Below the pieces are notes generated by a model. It worked only from the letters and a program-made list of their open reading frames with translations, did not search any database and was not told the DNA's origin. From contig JBCCUL010000010.1 in NCBI GenBank assembly GCA_039197065.1, positions 1 to 43,745 on the forward strand: 43,745 nucleotides of DNA. Reading direction: 5' to 3'. A program made the position numbers and the translations under genes. The DNA comes from JANQPX01 sp039197065. GTDB lineage: Bacteria > Pseudomonadota > Alphaproteobacteria > Geminicoccales > Geminicoccaceae. Positions 39,101-43,745 of this stretch are shown piece after piece. Numbering within the stretch: the first letter of the stretch is position 1; every line of letters starts with the position of its first letter.

Positions 39101-40651
39101 ATGACGATGAACCGGCCGAATATTCTCTTCATCATGGCGGATCAGATGAGCGCCAGGGCGCTTCGCACTTATGGCCACAAGGTCGTCAAAACGCCGGCGA
39201 TTGACCGCCTGGCGGAGCAAGGCGTGGTTTTCGAGAACGCCTATTGCAATTCGCCGCTCTGTGGCCCCTCGCGCCTGTCGATGATGTCCGGGCTGCTACC
39301 GCACAAGGTCGGCGCCTATGACAACGCACCCGAGTTCCGCGCCTCCCAGCCGACGCTGGCACACTATCTTCGCCTTTCCGGCTACCTGACCTGCCTTAGC
39401 GGCAAGATGCATTTCGCCGGCCCCGATCAGCTGCATGGCTACGAAGAACGGCTGACCACCGACATCTATCCCTCCGACTTCGGCTGGACCCCGAACTGGG
39501 CGGAGCCTGAAACTAAGGTTCGTTTCCAGGACATGCAGAATGTGATCGAAACGGGCCCGTGCGCGCGTTCATTGCAAATCGATTATGACGACGACGTCAC
39601 CTATCAGGCGATCCGTTGGATTTATGATTGCGCGCGCGAGAAGGAGGGGCGACCTTTCATGCTGACCACGTCCTTCACCTCGCCTCACGATCCCTATGTC
39701 GCCGAGCCGGAGTTTTGGAATCTGTACAAAGCCGAGGATATCGATCTCCCAGAGATTCGCGCGATCGAACCTGACGTCATGGATGCTCACAGCCGTCGTA
39801 TCTACGAACATTATTCGATCGGCGAAGCTACGGTTACCGATGACATCCTGCGGCGCATGCGCCACGGCTACTACGCATCGATCAGCTATATCGACAGTAA
39901 GGTCGATGCTCTGATGGCCGCCCTTGCGAAGTCCGGTCTCGCCGATGACACCATCGTGATCTTCGCCTCCGATCACGGCGACATGATGGGTGAACGCGGC
40001 CTCTATTATAAAAAGACTTTCTTCGAATGGGCGGTTCGCGTGCCGCTGATCGTATGGGCGCCGGAACGCTTCAAGCCCAAGCGTATCGATACCCCTGTGT
40101 CCCTCGTCGACCTTCTCGCAACCTTTCACGAAATCGGTGGCGGCAGCTCTGACGATATCCTCGAGACTGATGGCGTCTCATTGGTCGACCTGATCGAAGG
40201 CGATAATATCGCCTCCCGTGTGGTCGCCGGCGAGTTCTTGGCCGAGGGAGTGTTCGAGCCGACCTTCATGTTGCGTGATGCCAGCCACAAGCTCTTCTAC
40301 AGCGAGACCGATCCGCCACTATTGTTCGATCTCATCTCCGACCAGAACGAGCTCGACAACCTCGCTGGCGAGAAAAAATATCAAGCCAGGCTCGATGAGC
40401 TAACGGCGCTGGCGTCCAGCCTCTGGAACGCTGGGGCGATAAAGGAGGCGATCGTCACCGATCAGAACCGCCGCCGATTGGTCAACCGCGCCCATGGGAT
40501 CGGACGCCGGCCAAGCTGGGACTATCAGCCTATGACCGATACCTCGGCACAGTGGGTGCGCGCCGGTAAGTGGACAGCCGAAGTCGAAGGACATGCGCAT
40601 CTCGACGTCCCCTCGACATCGCAACTTTGGTTGGCATCGAAGACCGAGTGA
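39101..40651 (+). CDS. choline-sulfatase-like sulfatase
   Basis: A 516-aa type I sulfatase. The formylglycine motif is CGPSR (Cys54-Arg58), Cys-type and needing an FGE-type maturation enzyme. Metal and active-site blocks are ADQM (Asp14), SGKMHF (Lys102, His104), SFTSPHDPY and FASDHGDMMGERG. From memory, GPDQLHGYEERLTTDIYP and the C-terminal WDYQP match rhizobial BetC, which cleaves choline-O-sulfate to choline and sulfate. I leave the symbol blank because relatives act on other sulfate esters. There is no signal peptide, so it is cytoplasmic, as BetC is. The ATG at 39107 has better spacing from AAGGG than the one at 39101. Confidence 0.9.
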   Translation: MTMNRPNILFIMADQMSARALRTYGHKVVKTPAIDRLAEQGVVFENAYCNSPLCGPSRLSMMSGLLPHKVGAYDNAPEFRASQPTLAHYLRLSGYLTCLSGKMHFAGPDQLHGYEERLTTDIYPSDFGWTPNWAEPETKVRFQDMQNVIETGPCARSLQIDYDDDVTYQAIRWIYDCAREKEGRPFMLTTSFTSPHDPYVAEPEFWNLYKAEDIDLPEIRAIEPDVMDAHSRRIYEHYSIGEATVTDDILRRMRHGYYASISYIDSKVDALMAALAKSGLADDTIVIFASDHGDMMGERGLYYKKTFFEWAVRVPLIVWAPERFKPKRIDTPVSLVDLLATFHEIGGGSSDDILETDGVSLVDLIEGDNIASRVVAGEFLAEGVFEPTFMLRDASHKLFYSETDPPLLFDLISDQNELDNLAGEKKYQARLDELTALASSLWNAGAIKEAIVTDQNRRRLVNRAHGIGRRPSWDYQPMTDTSAQWVRAGKWTAEVEGHAHLDVPSTSQLWLASKTE

Positions 40652-40691
40652 GAGCGCCAGCGTTTCGTCGTCCCGTCACAGGGCGGTGGCC

Positions 40692-42176
40692 TCATGGTTG
40701 ACGGTTTCCTGCTCGTGCTTGCCAAAGAGAGCGGACATGCAGGCTGAGAACGATCAGGATGATGATGAAGAGGAGAAACGCAATAGGGCGATCGATGAAG
40801 TCCAAGGGGGTCTTCACACGTGCCATGGAGGTGCGAAGCTTGGCCTCCATGATGCCGCCCAGCACCATGCCTAGGATGATGGGCACGATCGGCAGGTTCA
40901 GGCGTCTCAGAATGAACCCGAAGACGCCGAAAGCGCCGGCGATCGCACAGTCGATAGGGTTGTTGCGCAGCGAATAGACGCCGACGAAGCTGAGTGTCAG
41001 GATCGACAGGCCGAGGAAACGTGTCGGGATTTGAATGACCTTCAAGAGCTGCTTGGTCGAGATCAGAAGGAAGCCGACCACCAAGATGTTCAGCAACAGG
41101 AGCGCCAAGTAGAGGGCAATGATGAAGTCCATCTGATTTTGAAACAGGCCCGGCCCCGGCACCACATTGTGCACATAGAAGACACTGAGCATCATCGCGG
41201 TCAGCGCTTCGCCCGGAATGCCGAGCGCAAGGAGCGGGATCATGGCAGCAGCCGGCACCGCGTTGTTGGCGGCCTCGGCGGCGATGAGCCCTTCTGGCGC
41301 ACCCTTACCGAAGGCTTCGGGCGTCTTTGAGGATCGGCGGGCAGAGGTGTAAGCCAGGAATTGCGCCGTGAACTCGCCGACGCCCGGGATCATGCCCATA
41401 GCGACACCGAAGGATGAGGAGACGGCGGCGACCCGCGGATGCTTCAAGAGTTCACGAAACCCCTGAAGCAACCCTCCTGATACCGCTTCGGCTTTCGGCG
41501 ATCGGTCCGGCTCGACAAGTAACAAAAAAGCCTGGCTGATAGCGAACAATCCGAGCACGACGACGATCAGATCGATGCCGCCCGAAAGCCAGCTCTGACC
41601 GAAGGTGTAACGCTGGGAATATTGAATCGGCTCCAGTCCGATGGTGTTCAGCCAGATGCCGAAACAGGCCATCATGCCGGCTGCCATGATCTGACCGCGA
41701 TGGGCAAGGATAACCAGGATGATACCGAGGAGGGCTGCGAGAAAAATCTCGCGGCTGCCGAACATCGGCGCGATCTTGGCGAGCACGGGGGAAAGGAGGA
41801 TCAGGCAGATCACGGAAAAGACGCCGCCGAAGAGCGAGGCGGAATAGGCGAGGCTCAGCGCGCGCCGGCCTTCACCACGGCTGGTCATGGGATAGCCGTC
41901 ATAGGTGGTGAGTGCGTTGACCGCCGTCCCTGGTGTGTTGATCAGGATAGCGGGAATGGCGCCACCATACATCGAGGAGCCATAGATCCCGAGCAGCACC
42001 GTGAGGCCGACGATCGGATCGAGCGAGAAGGTAGCGGGCAGCAGGATCGCAATGGCGACGGCGGGGCCGACGCCGGGGATCGCGCCGATGATCACACCGC
42101 CGATCGAACCGATCATCAAGGCCAGAGCGACGTCCCAGCGGGCGAGAATGGCGAGGCTGGAAAGCAGCAGGTCCAT
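40692..42176 (-). CDS. tctA: tripartite tricarboxylate transporter large permease TctA
   Basis: A 494-aa inner-membrane protein with about 11-12 hydrophobic segments, the large subunit of a TTT-family importer. Family motifs are GAIPGVGPAVAIAILLP near residue 30, YGGAIPAILINTPGT near residue 75, and GMIPGVGEFTAQFLAYTSARR near residue 265, the last being the second copy of the internal repeat. It lies 4 bp after tctB. Known substrates of the family include citrate and other carboxylates; the present one is unknown. Confidence 0.96.
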   Translation of the reverse strand: MDLLLSSLAILARWDVALALMIGSIGGVIIGAIPGVGPAVAIAILLPATFSLDPIVGLTVLLGIYGSSMYGGAIPAILINTPGTAVNALTTYDGYPMTSRGEGRRALSLAYSASLFGGVFSVICLILLSPVLAKIAPMFGSREIFLAALLGIILVILAHRGQIMAAGMMACFGIWLNTIGLEPIQYSQRYTFGQSWLSGGIDLIVVVLGLFAISQAFLLLVEPDRSPKAEAVSGGLLQGFRELLKHPRVAAVSSSFGVAMGMIPGVGEFTAQFLAYTSARRSSKTPEAFGKGAPEGLIAAEAANNAVPAAAMIPLLALGIPGEALTAMMLSVFYVHNVVPGPGLFQNQMDFIIALYLALLLLNILVVGFLLISTKQLLKVIQIPTRFLGLSILTLSFVGVYSLRNNPIDCAIAGAFGVFGFILRRLNLPIVPIILGMVLGGIMEAKLRTSMARVKTPLDFIDRPIAFLLFIIILIVLSLHVRSLWQARAGNRQP

Positions 42177-42180
42177 CGGT

Positions 42181-42702
42181 TCAGAAGTTGATGATCGCGA
42201 CGCTCTTCAGCGCGCCTGGCAGATAGTCGTAAAGCGCGCCGCCCGGGATCTTCACCGACAGTATGGTCTTGAAGATCAGGACGACCGCCAATCCCATCAA
42301 CGCAGCCGCCACAAGTATCCGCCGGTTTCGATAACCGGCGCGAAGGGCGAGTGCCAAAGCGAAGATGAGCGTTGCCGGCAGATAACCGATGATCGGCACG
42401 GCAAAGACATAGGCCATGAACCAAATCAGATATTCGAGCGATCGCAACCAAACGCCGGTCTCACCGAGACCCGGGTTACGGCTGCTCCGCCGATATTCGA
42501 CGACCGCATGGCAGGCTCCGAACAGCACCATGCCCATGACGCCTACAGCAGGCCAGAAAGCGGGTTGAGCGAAGAGTTGTCCCTTGGGCGAAAACTTGGT
42601 CTGAGATCCCAGTTGCGTGAGCAGAAGAAGAGCGACGATCAAGAAGATCAGGGCGAAGATCAGGCCGCCTGGACGCCTCTTCTCTTTCCCCCCGCCGCTC
42701 AT
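42181..42702 (-). CDS. tctB: tripartite tricarboxylate transporter small permease TctB
   Basis: A 173-aa membrane protein with four hydrophobic segments, the small subunit of the TTT transporter. The sequence of TctB is poorly conserved; the call rests on size, topology, the KRRPGGLIFALIFLIVALLL start, and position between tctC and tctA. GGGAGGTCG lies shortly before its start. Confidence 0.92.
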   Translation of the reverse strand: MSGGGKEKRRPGGLIFALIFLIVALLLLTQLGSQTKFSPKGQLFAQPAFWPAVGVMGMVLFGACHAVVEYRRSSRNPGLGETGVWLRSLEYLIWFMAYVFAVPIIGYLPATLIFALALALRAGYRNRRILVAAALMGLAVVLIFKTILSVKIPGGALYDYLPGALKSVAIINF

Positions 42703-42767
42703 TAAAGAGACGACCTCCCACCAGCTTAACCAGGCCTGACACCTGTCAAGGCCGTCGGCCCCGCCGA

Positions 42768-43700
42768 CTATTCGAGGATGGCGTTGATCTTGGCAAAGCT
42801 ATCACTGTCTTCGACGATACGTGCAGCGGCAGCATCAGCATCTTGCCAGTAGACGAGAGCACCCGTCTCCTCAGCTAGTTTCTGCGCACGCTCCGACATC
42901 ACTGTTTCCTTGGCAACCGCGATGATCTTCTCGCGCACATCGGCTGGTGTTTCCTTGGTGACGAAAAGACCGTTCCAAAGTGCAAGGCTAAGTGCTGGAT
43001 CAAGCTCGCCCATCGTCGGCACGCCGTCGCGAATCGGCTCGTCGGTGATCGAGGCCAGGACGTTGATGTCGTCGATGCAGGGGAGAACCAGCTGCAGGGT
43101 CGTATTGATCACATCGGCATCGCCGCTGGCGAGCGTGTTGCAGTCCAACGCGTCGAACGCTGCCTCCGAACCCCACTCGAACCCGGCATTCTTGGCATAA
43201 GCGAGGGACACTTTGGTGGGCGGCAACGGCGCACCGAAATGGCCAAGGGCCAACTCATTGTCCCGGGCGTGAGCGGCCAGCTCCTCCATGGTCGAAAATG
43301 GCGCATCCGAGCTTGCCGCCAGAACGAAAGGATAGGTGAGGAAGATGCCGAGGGGATCGAACTTTTCGGGCGTTAGCGCAGGAATGCCGATCTTGTGGCC
43401 AAGCACGGGAATACCGATGACGAAGGATCCGATCATGTAGCCGTCAGCCGGAGCATTGGCGACCTCGATCGCTCCCGGGAAGGGACCGCCACCGCCACCC
43501 GGCTTGTTCACCACGGCGGCGGGCACGTCGTATTTTGCTTGAAAGTCCTCGGCGATCATGCGGGTCAGCACATCCTCCAGATCGCCGGGCGGCCAAGGCA
43601 CGATGAAGTTGACCGGCTTTTCCGGGTATCCCTCGGCCATGACTGTGAGCGGCGCCGTCATGGAGAGAGCGGCTGCAGCCGCGATTATGGCCTTCTGCAT
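42768..43700 (-). CDS. tctC: tripartite tricarboxylate transporter substrate-binding protein TctC
   Basis: A 310-aa periplasmic Bug-type binding protein with signal peptide (cleavage near VMAEG). Family blocks are YPEKPVNFIVPWPPG, VVNKPGGGG, and ADGYMIGSF. A GGGAGG site is 5 nt before the ATG. It is the first gene of the tctCBA set; the promoter would lie at or beyond the right end of the window. Two cysteines (DCNT, LPCIDD) may form a disulfide. Confidence 0.95.
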   Translation of the reverse strand: MQKAIIAAAAALSMTAPLTVMAEGYPEKPVNFIVPWPPGDLEDVLTRMIAEDFQAKYDVPAAVVNKPGGGGGPFPGAIEVANAPADGYMIGSFVIGIPVLGHKIGIPALTPEKFDPLGIFLTYPFVLAASSDAPFSTMEELAAHARDNELALGHFGAPLPPTKVSLAYAKNAGFEWGSEAAFDALDCNTLASGDADVINTTLQLVLPCIDDINVLASITDEPIRDGVPTMGELDPALSLALWNGLFVTKETPADVREKIIAVAKETVMSERAQKLAEETGALVYWQDADAAAARIVEDSDSFAKINAILE

Positions 43701-43745
43701 CTTGACCTCCCATGTGTTCGTTTTGGTCGGCTCTTCGTGCTGTCC

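Overview
The window is a chromosomal segment from a GC-rich alphaproteobacterium, most likely Hyphomicrobiales or a near relative. I infer this from gene content (the alphaproteobacterial formate dehydrogenase cluster with DUF3305/DUF3306 proteins, NnrDE, TctABC, a choline-sulfatase-like enzyme), strong GC3 bias, and one good CtrA-type TTAA-N7-TTAA site. I cannot name the genus. No phage, transposon, plasmid or CRISPR genes are visible.

Layout. 1-3.6 kb: a gene-poor, AT-richer stretch with a possible 63-aa protein, a PAP2 lipoprotein, two small envelope proteins and a tRNA-Thr(TGT). 3.6-4.8 kb: a secreted cysteine-repeat protein of unknown role. 4.9-13.0 kb: a formate dehydrogenase locus. Leftward it reads DUF3305, DUF3306, TorD-like chaperone, a small Tat-signal protein, fdhA, fdhB and a strong terminator; rightward it has a divergent 684-aa polyferredoxin. 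No cytochrome b subunit gene is present. 13.1-18.8 kb: housekeeping and small genes (OmpA-like lipoprotein, Hpt protein, psuG, TerB-like, nnrDE, pentapeptide protein, acylphosphatase). 18.8-22.9 kb: an aldehyde dehydrogenase plus iron alcohol dehydrogenase pair, a small lipoprotein, and a beta-hydroxyacid dehydrogenase resembling the YihU group. 23.0-25.0 kb: an Old-Yellow-Enzyme/trimethylamine-dehydrogenase-type oxidoreductase split in two by a frame change inside its TIM barrel. 25-31.5 kb: lipid A-type acyltransferase, zwf, and a DsbA-like / enolase-superfamily / amidase operon. 31.7-40.7 kb: a dimethylglycine-dehydrogenase-like flavoprotein coupled to a lone ABC ATPase, a class IV aminotransferase, a complete polar-amino-acid ABC transporter, and a divergent choline-sulfatase-like sulfatase. 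40.7-43.7 kb: a tctCBA tripartite transporter.

How it may work together (inference). The right half looks like uptake and breakdown of small nitrogenous, methylated or sulfated solutes: two importers, a sulfatase of the choline-O-sulfate type, flavoproteins of demethylase families, an amidase and an aminotransferase. One-carbon units released by demethylation would end as formate, which the left-hand formate dehydrogenase could oxidise. The betaine-synthesis genes that would join these steps are not in the window.

The observations most worth a second look are the split flavoprotein, the formate dehydrogenase locus without a cytochrome subunit, a 23-nt hairpin element found at the TAG stops of two unrelated genes, and a 14-bp perfect palindrome between the sulfatase and the ABC transporter.
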